Positions 1-7,800 of a DNA stretch of 30,544 bases are shown here, one piece after another. Positions within the stretch are counted from its first letter, which is position 1; every line of letters begins with the position of its first letter. The stretch is from the NCBI GenBank assembly GCA_025782575.1, contig JALGYY010000023.1:1-30544 (forward strand), in the 5' to 3' direction. This DNA comes from a bacterium. GTDB lineage: Bacteria > Orphanbacterota > Orphanbacteria > Orphanbacterales > Orphanbacteraceae. Under the pieces are notes generated by a model. The model was not told the origin of the DNA and made no database searches. It saw only the letters and a program-made list of their open reading frames with translations. The translations under genes were made by a program, and so were the position numbers.

Positions 1-33
1 TAGCGGTTGGAGCGGTCGACCTCTGGGCATTTG

Positions 34-65
34 GACTTCCTCCTTTCGGGTGACTGGAGGAAGTC
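34..65. terminator. Perfect 10-bp inverted repeat, possible terminator
   Basis: Bases 34-43 (GACTTCCTCC) pair perfectly with 56-65 (GGAGGAAGTC) around a 12-base loop. The hairpin lies about 45 bases past the stop of the anti-sigma gene on the minus strand, where a terminator would be expected. There is no clear T-tract on either side, so it could equally be an attenuator or operator for a gene outside the window. Confidence 0.35.
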
Positions 66-110
66 TACAGGGGGCTTAGATATTAGTAAAGATATTCATG
101 GGACATGACA

Positions 111-377
111 CTAGTTTCTGCCCGCCTGATTGATTTTCGCCCGGAGTCGCTCGGCGAGGCTCTGGTCGATCGGCGCGGCCCGGCTCAGATTCCGGCGGAA
201 CTCTCCGATGACCTTCGAAAATTCTCCGCCGAATTTCTCGCACCAGTCGCAACCGGCCAGGTGACCGTCAATCTTCTTTTTTGTACGCGGATCAATATCT
301 CCATCGACGTATTCTGAGAGATGGGCGAGCACTTCTTTGCAGCGAATTCCGGCGATGTCTCTGTCGTGTGCGCTCAT
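111..377 (-). CDS. Zinc-type anti-sigma factor (zf-HC2), soluble
   Basis: This 88-residue protein has the anti-sigma zinc-finger pattern: an early Cys (IRCKEV, residue 13) and the HxxxCxxC element HLAGCDWC around residue 40. Families with this fold bind and inactivate a partner ECF sigma factor, and zinc release or thiol oxidation often frees the sigma factor. No membrane helix is present, so it should act in the cytoplasm rather than as a transmembrane sensor. Its ATG overlaps the stop of the sigma factor gene by four bases, which indicates translational coupling and a one-to-one partnership. The partnership and redox sensing are inferred from family and position. Confidence 0.85.
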   Translation of the reverse strand: MSAHDRDIAGIRCKEVLAHLSEYVDGDIDPRTKKKIDGHLAGCDWCEKFGGEFSKVIGEFRRNLSRAAPIDQSLAERLRAKINQAGRN

Positions 378-961
378 ATGTTCAACTCTCTGAGTGCCGC
401 GGCAAGTTCGAGCCTGGCTCGATGGAGCCTGCTCTTCATCGCCGGCAGTGATAGATCCAGTACTTCAGCGGTCTCCACGCCCGAGAATCCTTCGAGCTCT
501 CTCAAGATCAGAACTTCGCGTTCCTCTGCGGATAACCGTTTCAGTCCGAGTTCGAGTATTTCGCGGTTCTCGATTCGTCGATCGAAACCGGCGGGCAACT
601 CCGCCCCCCAGCCAGCTTTCTTACCGAGTTCCTCGATCGACTCCATATCCCTCGGCTCTCCGGCGCGACGCCGGAACTGGCGAGAGGCTTTGTTGCGCGC
701 GATCGTCAGAATCCAGGCGCGCCCGCTTCGGTCACCGGAGGATCGTCTTCCATGGAATCGCCCTGCTCCCTGATAGGCGGCGAGAAACGTCTCCTGCAAG
801 CCGTCCTCTGTATCCGTCTCATTCGAAACGATGCTGCGAATCAACCGGTAGACCGCTTCCTGATGACGAAGAACGAATGTATGAAAGGCATGATTGTCAC
901 CGGCGGCCGATCGTGCCAGCAACTGTTCATCGCCTGGTGTCAGTCGGTTTTCACCGGACAT
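374..961 (-). CDS. ECF-type RNA polymerase sigma factor
   Basis: This roughly 195-residue protein has the two-domain layout of sigma-70 family ECF factors. Region 2 is around residues 35-95 (HQEAVYRLIRSI, then DTEDGLQETFLAAY, the core- and -10-binding part). Region 4 is at about residues 130-185 (LSAEEREVLILRELEGFS followed by a helix-turn-helix ending in KSRLHRAR). I chose the ATG at 961, which begins MSGENRL; an upstream in-frame TTG at 994 would add 11 residues but has no better ribosome site. Its 5' end overlaps the 3' end of the DUF2892 gene, and its 3' end overlaps the anti-sigma gene by ATGA. Its regulon cannot be read from the window. Confidence 0.9.
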   Translation of the reverse strand: MSGENRLTPGDEQLLARSAAGDNHAFHTFVLRHQEAVYRLIRSIVSNETDTEDGLQETFLAAYQGAGRFHGRRSSGDRSGRAWILTIARNKASRQFRRRAGEPRDMESIEELGKKAGWGAELPAGFDRRIENREILELGLKRLSAEEREVLILRELEGFSGVETAEVLDLSLPAMKSRLHRARLELAAALRELNI

Positions 962-1149
962 GTGCTGATCCCGAGAAGTGTGTACAAGGGACAACTCCCA
1001 AGGAGCCCTGTTAGAAGTGGAAGAAATCCCACATAGCCCCAGGCCGTCTGGGGGCCTACGAACACGATACTGAGCAACGCGATGCCCACAAGTACGCGGA
1101 TGACGCGCTCTGCGCCGTGTTCATTCTTCGTGAGGATACCAGATGCCAT
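940..1149 (-). CDS. DUF2892 (YgaP-type) small inner-membrane protein
   Basis: This 69-residue protein matches the DUF2892 pattern: an N-terminal basic stretch (AERVIRVLVG), a first hydrophobic helix (IALLSIVFVG), and a second with the family's PLLTGLLGSCPLYTLLG ending. In E. coli YgaP the same module anchors a rhodanese domain; here it stands alone. The ATG has a good ribosome site (AAGGAG seven bases upstream). Its last bases overlap the start of the ECF sigma gene, so all three genes are probably one transcript. The role is unknown; the conserved Cys-Pro may be functional, but that is only inference. Confidence 0.8.
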   Translation of the reverse strand: MASGILTKNEHGAERVIRVLVGIALLSIVFVGPQTAWGYVGFLPLLTGLLGSCPLYTLLGISTCPVKTD

Positions 1150-1315
1150 GACAACTCTCCTTAGTTTGAGTACAGAGTAACGGGACGGAATCTACCGTCT
1201 CCAAGCCTCTACTACAGAAGAGCCATGATCAGCGGGAAAGGATTCAAGGGGAATGAATCTCATAGTGATCCTGGTCTGGTGTGGGCGGGACCCCTCGCCT
1301 TCAGGCGAGAGGGGT
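1150..1315. other. Intergenic region with GC-rich hairpin and short dyad
   Basis: No gene is seen. A GC-rich imperfect hairpin at 1290-1315 (ACCCCTCGCC against GGCGAGAGGGGT, loop TTCA, 2-base bulge) begins directly after the DUF6982-like stop codon on the minus strand and may terminate that gene, although no T-tract follows. A short dyad, GACGG-N6-CCGTC (about 1183-1198), lies between this hairpin and the DUF2892 ribosome site and could be an operator; this is weak evidence. Confidence 0.35.
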
Positions 1316-1717
1316 TCAGGCTGAGGAGGTCGTGAGAAGCTTGACTTCCGTGGTCGCCTCTTTCATTACGAGTACACGGATATTGTTGCTGTTGGCGTCT
1401 GCCGGGAAGACAAAAAACGACTTTCGGGTTGGCGCATATCCGTTGGTATACCCGGTGATGAGTTCACCGTCCTTGAACCGAACCACTATCTTCTGACCCA
1501 GACCCTTCTGCTCGGCATCCTGGCAGTCGTTGTAGGTGTTGTCACCCTCGAGGTCCTTCACAAAAAAGATGGCCTTAAGGTCATCGACGGCGATTTCGGT
1601 GAGCTGATTCTTCTCGCAGTCAACGACATGGAAAGCCGGCTTCATGGGGGCGAAGTCATTTGTGGTTCCCTTGATGATCTTCCCGTCCCGAAAATGGGCC
1701 GCCACTATATTCTGCAT
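1316..1717 (-). CDS. DUF6982-like protein with two tandem repeats
   Basis: This 133-residue protein is made of two similar units. The first begins IVAAHFRDGKIIKGTTNDFAP and ends near AFHVV. The second begins IVVRFKDGELITGYTNGYAP and ends near SFFVF. Each looks like a small beta-rich module, and the sequence resembles the DUF6982 group (function unknown, sometimes found beside PilZ-like proteins). I chose the ATG at 1717 because AAAGGAG precedes it by eight bases; an upstream start at 1741 has no such site. No signal peptide or membrane segment is visible, so it should be cytoplasmic. It is a stand-alone gene between the benzoyl-CoA operon and the sigma-factor genes. Confidence 0.6.
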   Translation of the reverse strand: MQNIVAAHFRDGKIIKGTTNDFAPMKPAFHVVDCEKNQLTEIAVDDLKAIFFVKDLEGDNTYNDCQDAEQKGLGQKIVVRFKDGELITGYTNGYAPTRKSFFVFPADANSNNIRVLVMKEATTEVKLLTTSSA

Positions 1718-1887
1718 CGGTCGATCTCCTTTATATGGCATGGATTGTTATTCGGAGTATCGGCAGGGAGGGAGGGGTGCTGATGGGGCTTCGCGCCGGT
1801 CGTGGGATGGTACTCGGAACCGATTGTAAGATTAGAAGTTACGGAGCGATCCCGAGCCTCGGGCGGATCTGCGTACGAGCCGGGCCC

Positions 1888-2382
1888 TCAGTCGCCTGGC
1901 GCCGTCGGGTCAAGCTCCCGTTCCAGGCTGAGCCTCTTTGATGGCACGAACCCCTGGTTCTTGAAGAAAGAAAGCAGTTCGAAATCATCCCAGTCGACTT
2001 CCGTCCGAATGGAAGTGACCCGGAGGGCGGTCAGATTGAGTCGAAGCTGCCGCATGAGCGCTTTTCCTACGTACTGGCGGCGATGACCCGAGTGCACACC
2101 GACCGAGTCGATGGTGGCGGAGAGTTCCGCAACACCGAATTCGCCGTAGAACACCGAGCTGACCACGAACCCCGCCACGTGATCGTCGATCTCGGCAATC
2201 AGGGAAACGAGCACAGACGATTCTTTCGTCGCCCGTTCGATCAGCCGGCCGAAATACTCCTTGCGGGGGCGGCCCGTTTCGGCTTCATCGATTGCAACGA
2301 CTGCGTCGAGATCGGCCTCCGTCATAGTGCGAACCAGGACGTGGTCGGTTTCGAGAATGCCAGCTTCGTCTCTCGTTTCCAT
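1888..2382 (-). CDS. GNAT family N-acetyltransferase, last gene of the benzoyl-CoA operon
   Basis: This 164-residue protein has GNAT-fold features: the N-terminal strand-helix VRTMTEADLDAVVAIDEAE, a central strand VAGFVVSS, and the acetyl-CoA loop region VHSGHRRQYVGKALMRQL (about residues 103-120, an R-x-x-x-V-G-K variant of the Q/R-x-x-G-x-G/A loop). The ATG at 2382 is preceded by GGAGGAGATTGAG, and the gene starts 19 bases after the SDR stop, so it belongs to the operon. The substrate is unknown. In Rhodopseudomonas palustris a GNAT in the benzoate cluster, BadL, acetylates aminobenzoates and thereby relieves repression by BadM; a similar small-molecule or lysine-acetylation role is possible here but is inference. 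Confidence 0.85.
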   Translation of the reverse strand: METRDEAGILETDHVLVRTMTEADLDAVVAIDEAETGRPRKEYFGRLIERATKESSVLVSLIAEIDDHVAGFVVSSVFYGEFGVAELSATIDSVGVHSGHRRQYVGKALMRQLRLNLTALRVTSIRTEVDWDDFELLSFFKNQGFVPSKRLSLERELDPTAPGD

Positions 2383-2401
2383 CTCAATCTCCTCCGATTC
2401 C

Positions 2402-3115
2402 CTACAAATACTGTCCGCCATCCACACGGATTACCTGACCCGTGATGTGCCCGGCGCCCTCTCCGCATAAGAATGTTACCGTACCCGCAATATCCTCGGT
2501 CTCTGCAAGCCGGCCGAGAAGGGATTCCTCTTCCGCGGCGGCGAGGACCTCAGCCGGCAGCTTCTCGGTCATGGCGGTTCGAACCATGCCCGGTTCGACC
2601 ACGTTGACTCGTATTCCGAATCGGCCTGTTTCACGCGCAGCGCTCTTGGCGAGCCCGATCAATCCTGCTTTGCTCGACGCATAGGCCGCCTGGCCGAACT
2701 TGCCCCGTGCACCGTTGATCGAGCCGATCAGCACGATCGAGCCGCCGCCCCTCTCTCTCATCGCCGGAATCAGCTCTTTCATAAAGAGAAACGCGCCCCG
2801 CAGATTGACAGCATGAACGGCGTCCCAGTCCGGGGCATCCAGTTTCCAGAGGACTCTGTCACGAATGATGCCGGCCGAGTAAACTGCCGCGTCAATCCGT
2901 TCAGCGGACGAGATTGCGGCTTTGACTGCGGTAGTGACTGACCCGGGATCCCGGACGTCGCATTCCATCACCTGGCGAGCCGGATCGGCCTTCTGGTCGA
3001 GCCCGATTACATTCCATCGGTTCTTGCGCAGGGAATCGACAACAGCTGAACCGATCCCTCCGGCAGCACCGACAACGATCGCGCTTTTCCTGTATTTTTG
3101 TTCGGCCGCACTCAT
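2402..3115 (-). CDS. Short-chain dehydrogenase/reductase in benzoyl-CoA operon
   Basis: This 237-residue classical SDR has the NAD(P)-binding motif GAAGGIG at 16-22, NLRG near 104, catalytic Ser132 in LIGSING, and the YxxxK pair Tyr145/Lys149 (YASSK). The C-terminal GQVIRVDGGQYL is typical of FabG-like enzymes. The ATG overlaps the bcrD stop by four bases. Azoarcus bzd clusters also carry an SDR gene (bzdZ), so an oxidoreduction step on a cyclic or ring-opened CoA ester, such as a 3-hydroxyacyl-CoA dehydrogenase step, is plausible. Specificity cannot be deduced from the sequence. Confidence 0.88.
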   Translation of the reverse strand: MSAAEQKYRKSAIVVGAAGGIGSAVVDSLRKNRWNVIGLDQKADPARQVMECDVRDPGSVTTAVKAAISSAERIDAAVYSAGIIRDRVLWKLDAPDWDAVHAVNLRGAFLFMKELIPAMRERGGGSIVLIGSINGARGKFGQAAYASSKAGLIGLAKSAARETGRFGIRVNVVEPGMVRTAMTEKLPAEVLAAAEEESLLGRLAETEDIAGTVTFLCGEGAGHITGQVIRVDGGQYL

Positions 3116-3984
3116 GCGCTCTGCCGTTTCCGTTCGAGAACCTCGTGCCTGTATCCTCCCCAGAGAGCCGCACCGATCGCCCCGGCATGGATGGACTGAG
3201 GATCCTCTTGGATCAGCATGGGGATACCGTCTTTCTGGATCAGTTCGCGCATGGCCTGAATCAGGCCTTCATCCGCCGCCAGGCCGCCGGTAACGGCGAC
3301 GTCACACTCGGTGGCGCCGATCGCGCGAAGAAGCTTGATATACCGGCCCGCCATGGAGAGATGGATCCCCTTCAGAATATCCGAAGTGGAGATCCCGCGG
3401 CTCACCATGTTGATGACATCGGTTTCGGCGAGTACGGCGCAGATGCTGCTTACCATTTCAGGCTCTTTGGCTTCTTTGGAAAGGGGGCCGACTTCTTCGA
3501 GGGCGACTCCCAGATAGCGAGCCACGTTTTCGAGGAACTGTCCCGAACCGGACGCGCATTGTGTCGTCATTCTGTACGAAAGCACTTTGCTCCTGCCGTC
3601 GATTCGCATCGCCCTGCCGTGAAGAGCACCCACGTCGAGAACGGCACGGGAACCGGGGAGCATATAGACTGCGCCCCGCGCATGGGTGGTCATACCGAAA
3701 AAGTGACCCCGTCTGAAATGAACAAGTTCACCTTCACCCGTACTGGCCACATAGGCGAGGTCCTTCTCGCTCACCCCCGCGTCTTCGAGGACGGTATGAA
3801 AACTTTCATTTATCACCTGTTTCAAATCACGCCGGCGAATGCGTTCGGCACGGAGGGCGAGAACCTCGACATCATCCCTTTTCCACCCGCCCGCGTTCAT
3901 CCGAATGATAGCGGCCTTGACCGAACTCGTGCCGACATCGATGCCGGCTGTCAGGATTTCGGAGGAAACGGCGGTCGAAATCAT
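3112..3984 (-). CDS. bcrD: Benzoyl-CoA reductase, ATPase/activator subunit D
   Basis: This 290-residue member of the BcrA/BadF/BadG/HgdC ATPase family has the ASKHA phosphate-binding motif GIDVGTSSVK at 14-23 and a second ATP motif VLDVGALHG near 115. Its two cluster cysteines are Cys143 (TQCASGSGQF) and Cys182 (SSICAVLAETDV); in this family they bridge one [4Fe-4S] cluster across the A/D dimer interface. The A/D pair hydrolyses ATP to drive electrons to the B/C active-site subunits for ring reduction of benzoyl-CoA to the 1,5-diene. Its length is close to known BcrD/BzdQ. It overlaps bcrA and the SDR gene by ATGA at both ends. Confidence 0.92.
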   Translation of the reverse strand: MISTAVSSEILTAGIDVGTSSVKAAIIRMNAGGWKRDDVEVLALRAERIRRRDLKQVINESFHTVLEDAGVSEKDLAYVASTGEGELVHFRRGHFFGMTTHARGAVYMLPGSRAVLDVGALHGRAMRIDGRSKVLSYRMTTQCASGSGQFLENVARYLGVALEEVGPLSKEAKEPEMVSSICAVLAETDVINMVSRGISTSDILKGIHLSMAGRYIKLLRAIGATECDVAVTGGLAADEGLIQAMRELIQKDGIPMLIQEDPQSIHAGAIGAALWGGYRHEVLERKRQSA

Positions 3985-5324
3985 GCGCTCACCTCCTGGG
4001 CGGGCGCCTCTGTTCCCTGGGCGGCGAAGAGCGCCGCACCGATGGCGCCGGTGTAGATGGAATCGGGAGAGATGTTGATGGTCTTGTTGCCGTAGTTTTC
4101 TTCCACGAGATCCCGCAGGGCTTGTGTGGCGGCCGGATTCCGGGCCACCCCTCCCGTAAACGTGAACTCCTCTTCCACGCCGCCCGACCGTGCAAGAAGT
4201 GACATCGCCCGCAGGATAATCGCGCGATGAAGACCGCCGAGGATGTCCTCCCGTCTCTGGCCCGCCGCCAACCGGTCACGAAGCTCCGCGCCGGCAAAAA
4301 CTGTGCAGGTGCTGCTGATCTTGACCTTCGTTGTCGCCTTCTGCGCCAGCGGTCCTAGTTCATGCAGGGCGAGATTCATCTCGTCGGCGATGTATCCGAG
4401 ATAACGGCCGCATCCTGCAGCACAGCGGTCATTCATCTGAAAACTGGTGACAATCCCCTTCGAGTCGACCTGAATCGCTTTAGTGTCCTGTCCGCCGATA
4501 TCAAGAACAGTCGCCGTATTCGGGAACATGTAATGGGCGCCGAGACCGTGACACAGAATTTCACTCCTGATCTGTTCTTTCGGGAAGGGGAGCCGCTGGC
4601 GGCCATAGCCGGTGCCTACCGTTCCCCGCTCATAAAGTTCGGCGTCCCGTGCCTGCACGACCGCGTTCCGCAATTTATCCGCATCACCTTCCAGGTTCAA
4701 GTGGGAAGCAGCCAGAGTTTCTTCGAGTGCCGCGGTGATATTCGCGTCGAACGAGAGATCGCTCGCCGTATTCTCCACATCGAGAATGGCCGCATCATAC
4801 ACGCCGCAAAGTGTCTCGAAGTCAATTCCCTTGGGATCGCTGATCTTATTCGCCAGATCCATATATTCGGCACTTGCCAGATCGCGGAAAAAATCGCTCT
4901 TACGTTCCACACCAGTGTCGTAAAGAGCGGGCGCATTTTTCACCATCGAATCAAGGATGGTGTCGAGCGCATCGTTGAGCCCGCTCCTGTATTCGGCATG
5001 TCGAGGGGCCTCCGCTGCATGATGGAGCTCTTCGCGGAGCCGGCTGACCTGTTCCAGGTGCTGCTGCATCCTGAATCGCCGCTCCAACTCATCGAGCACG
5101 GCATTCCGGGTTTCGGACGTTTCCCAGTCGGTCCCCAGAAACCCCCCGGTCAGTGCGAATCGGGCCCGTATAAAGGCCTCGTCCCGAGCGATCGAACAGG
5201 CGACGTCGTAATTGCTCCGACTGTTGGTGATCCCTCTCCCGAGCAGTTCGTTCTTCTCGTTCAGAATCACCGCTTTTGTCGTTGTCGATCCTAGATCGAT
5301 GCCGACCGCGATCTCCATCTTCAC
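3981..5324 (-). CDS. bcrA: Benzoyl-CoA reductase, ATPase/activator subunit A
   Basis: This 447-residue protein has the same ASKHA fold as BcrD, with GIDLGSTTTK at 8-17 and VLDIGGQDTK at about 273-282. The likely [4Fe-4S] ligands are Cys301 (DRCAAGCGR) and Cys340 (SSTCTVFAG), with an extra Cys305. Residues of roughly 60-250 form the large insertion that distinguishes BcrA/BzdP/BadF from BcrD and from the shorter HgdC-type activases. Together with BcrD it forms the ATP-driven electron-transfer module of class I benzoyl-CoA reductase. It is coupled by ATGA overlaps to bcrB upstream and bcrD downstream. The length and order fit both the Thauera bcr and Azoarcus bzd types; I cannot separate these without a tree. 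Confidence 0.93.
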   Translation of the reverse strand: MKMEIAVGIDLGSTTTKAVILNEKNELLGRGITNSRSNYDVACSIARDEAFIRARFALTGGFLGTDWETSETRNAVLDELERRFRMQQHLEQVSRLREELHHAAEAPRHAEYRSGLNDALDTILDSMVKNAPALYDTGVERKSDFFRDLASAEYMDLANKISDPKGIDFETLCGVYDAAILDVENTASDLSFDANITAALEETLAASHLNLEGDADKLRNAVVQARDAELYERGTVGTGYGRQRLPFPKEQIRSEILCHGLGAHYMFPNTATVLDIGGQDTKAIQVDSKGIVTSFQMNDRCAAGCGRYLGYIADEMNLALHELGPLAQKATTKVKISSTCTVFAGAELRDRLAAGQRREDILGGLHRAIILRAMSLLARSGGVEEEFTFTGGVARNPAATQALRDLVEENYGNKTINISPDSIYTGAIGAALFAAQGTEAPAQEVSA

Positions 5325-6634
5325 GACGCCACCCCCGTCTTCCGCCTCTGCTCGAGCATCTGCAGATAACTTTCGATTCGATTCTTGATGTTCGCTGCTG
5401 AAAAATAGCGGGGATCGACGAGGTCGCTTTCAATAAATCCGCCCGGCACGCCCGTCCGTTCTTCGATCTGTCTCAGGATAAGAAGCTGTCCGGCGCTGAA
5501 GGAGTTGCAGCTCTTCACGCTGTTGATCATGAAGCCGTCCGCTTTGTATTCGTTTATGTAGTCCTGGAGAAGTTCGATTCGTGAGGGAAGTCCCAGGTTG
5601 GTGTAGCAGCCCATGCAGTAGTCGGCGAGCGTTTCGAGCGGGTGCTCGGGATCGTGCCGGAAACCGCGGTCATACAAGCCGCCCACTTTAGTGTAACTGC
5701 TGGCGACGAAGACCGCCCCCTCCTCGTAAAACATCTTCCAGAACTCGCGGAAGCTGGTCCAGTTGGGCGGCCCCTCGACAACAAGCCGGAACCGCTCCTC
5801 GGTCATCTCTCCGTCCGGCGTGATCGGTCCGAGACCGAGTCTGACTCTTTCGTCGATTTCAGCGCAAAGCGTCTTGTAATATTCGACACCCTCCGGGGTT
5901 CCGCGGAACGCGGTAAACATGGGGCCGATGTAGAACACGCCACCGAAGTAAGCGTCGATCGGGGAGGGAACGTTTTTTGCGCTCTCGATGACATGAACGA
6001 AATCGTCTTCCGCTTCGGCGGAGAGCTTCAAACTCTCCTTCAGTCGGTCTTCATCGTATTTCTGGCCGCTCACCTGCTCGAGCTTAGGGATGAGTTCGGT
6101 TTTGATCTGTTCAACGATGTAGTCGCGGTGATGCGCGTGAATCGTACCGTCCGCCTGGTAGGGGACGTGAAGCATGGCGACGGGGCAGCCGTATTCCTCC
6201 CGAAGCAGTTCGAACCACTTCATGAATGTGAAGCAGCCCGTATAGGAGAGAAGTAGCAGGTCCGGATCGGGGATCTTAGTTCCTGTCGGGCTGATATTTC
6301 CCTTCTTCATCATGCCGATGTCACACTTTACGTAGGTACAGACATCTTCGCTGTGGCCGCTCTTTTCGGCCTCGGCGATATAGCCGCCCGATAGTTTTCG
6401 CATTCCCGATTGCAGCGCGTTGATCTCGGGAAGGACGGGGAGCAGATCGAACGATCGGATCAGCTCGGTCAGGTTCCCTGGAACAAACGTATAGACTACC
6501 TTCCTTCCCTCTTTCGGAGCGCGTTCCAGCGCTTGATAATGCCCGCCGATCATCTGCTTCTGAAGGTTCATGCTCTCTTCTTTACGCACTTCGGCGATCG
6601 TGCCGGGGGAAGAGGGCTGTTTCGGATTCGTCAT
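5321..6634 (-). CDS. bcrB: Benzoyl-CoA reductase, active-site subunit B
   Basis: This 437-residue protein belongs to the 2-hydroxyglutaryl-CoA dehydratase/BcrB fold. Conserved cysteine sites for the active-site [4Fe-4S] cluster are visible at Cys99 and Cys104 (EDVCTYVKCDIG) and Cys134 (LLSYTGCFTF), with further cysteines in YCMGCYTNLGLPSR and VKSCNSFSAGQ near the C-terminus. With BcrC it forms the module that binds benzoyl-CoA and reduces the ring. I chose the ATG at 6634 because it overlaps the bcrC stop as ATGA and has GGAG upstream; the ATG at 6646 has no ribosome site. All these features match full-length BcrB/BzdO. Confidence 0.92.
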   Translation of the reverse strand: MTNPKQPSSPGTIAEVRKEESMNLQKQMIGGHYQALERAPKEGRKVVYTFVPGNLTELIRSFDLLPVLPEINALQSGMRKLSGGYIAEAEKSGHSEDVCTYVKCDIGMMKKGNISPTGTKIPDPDLLLLSYTGCFTFMKWFELLREEYGCPVAMLHVPYQADGTIHAHHRDYIVEQIKTELIPKLEQVSGQKYDEDRLKESLKLSAEAEDDFVHVIESAKNVPSPIDAYFGGVFYIGPMFTAFRGTPEGVEYYKTLCAEIDERVRLGLGPITPDGEMTEERFRLVVEGPPNWTSFREFWKMFYEEGAVFVASSYTKVGGLYDRGFRHDPEHPLETLADYCMGCYTNLGLPSRIELLQDYINEYKADGFMINSVKSCNSFSAGQLLILRQIEERTGVPGGFIESDLVDPRYFSAANIKNRIESYLQMLEQRRKTGVAS

Positions 6635-7800
6635 ACTTCGCTCCATAGTCGAATGGAATCGGAGAAGGTACCCGCCTGTTCGTGGATTACCCCGAACTGG
6701 CCCGTGTCTTCGGAATACTTGAACTGTGTATGAGAAATGCCCTCCCGGTCGAGGGCGTTTACCAGCATGGGCTGGTCCAGTAGTGCCGGATCGCAGAAGC
6801 TGGGCGCGCAGAAGATAACCCCTTCCGCTTCGTTGTCACGCACCGATTGAATGAGCGACTCTCCCTTGGCGCGCTCCGCATCGTAGCGGGAGGCGGTCGC
6901 CGTGCTGTGCTCGATGAACGCCTGGGAAAGATTCTCCATAGGCTTACCCTCTGTCGGGATTTCAGTCTCGATCCACCGATTCCCGAGGAGCAGGTCGTCG
7001 CCGACGATCCAGCAACCGGCTCGCTCAAGCGTGCGCAGAAGGCCGAGCGGCGGTTGCTCACAGAACGTACCCACAATGACGATGCGACTATGGTCCTTGT
7101 CCTCGCGATCCTCGCGGGGCGCTTCATCGAGATAGGCCCGGATCATGGCTGTATGCTCATCTGGAGGGAGGACGTTACCGGCCCGCATGACGACATAGAG
7201 TTCGGGAGTCGGAAATACCCAGGGTTGCTCGCTCCTTGCTTTGTAGAGATCGATCAGGGCTCTGCGGTTTTCGTTATACACGGCGATGCTCTTATTGAGC
7301 GCGTCGTCCGTAATCGGTTCACCTCCGAGCACCACCAGATCATCGCGGAGCGCCTCGATCTCCCGGCGCCAGAATTCGCCCCCCACGCGGGCGTCGAAAT
7401 TCTGCGGCACATCGATGTAGCGAACGTAGCGATCAGGGAAGAGGAGCTTCCACATGCCGGAGAGATTTCGGATCACATCGCAGATCGACGGGAAAAGCAT
7501 GCCGTCCAGACTGTCCAGCCGTCCAGAGAGCGCCAGTTCGATCGTGCTTCGTGGAATGTGGCAGATGTAGCTCTGAAAATAAGCGTCGCCGCGGATGATC
7601 TCCAGGCGGTCGCTCCCTCCTACAATGCCGACGGGGAGCATGCCCGCCGCATGAACGATTTCACGTGGTACATAGATCGGCATGTAGCCGATCGCTTTTC
7701 GACCGGGGTTACGGCGTTTCCAGTCCGTGACGGCCCCGAAATCGAGATCTTCATAGAGAGCGTTTGCCCGGCCGACAATTTCCTCGAGGGCGGGCCTCAC
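6631..7800 (-). CDS. bcrC: Benzoyl-CoA reductase, active-site subunit C
   Basis: This 389-residue partner of BcrB carries the family signature IGYMPIYVPREIVHAAGMLPVG (residues 37-58) and cluster-ligand candidates Cys80 (SYICHIPRST) and Cys107 (FPSICDVIRNLSG). I start it at the GTG at 7800, which overlaps the oah stop as GTGA and is preceded by GGAGAGG; this matches the coupling of the other subunits and the usual BcrC length. A GTG at 7824 would add eight low-complexity residues. The order C-B-A-D is that of the Thauera and Azoarcus operons. Confidence 0.92.
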   Translation of the reverse strand: MRPALEEIVGRANALYEDLDFGAVTDWKRRNPGRKAIGYMPIYVPREIVHAAGMLPVGIVGGSDRLEIIRGDAYFQSYICHIPRSTIELALSGRLDSLDGMLFPSICDVIRNLSGMWKLLFPDRYVRYIDVPQNFDARVGGEFWRREIEALRDDLVVLGGEPITDDALNKSIAVYNENRRALIDLYKARSEQPWVFPTPELYVVMRAGNVLPPDEHTAMIRAYLDEAPREDREDKDHSRIVIVGTFCEQPPLGLLRTLERAGCWIVGDDLLLGNRWIETEIPTEGKPMENLSQAFIEHSTATASRYDAERAKGESLIQSVRDNEAEGVIFCAPSFCDPALLDQPMLVNALDREGISHTQFKYSEDTGQFGVIHEQAGTFSDSIRLWSEV

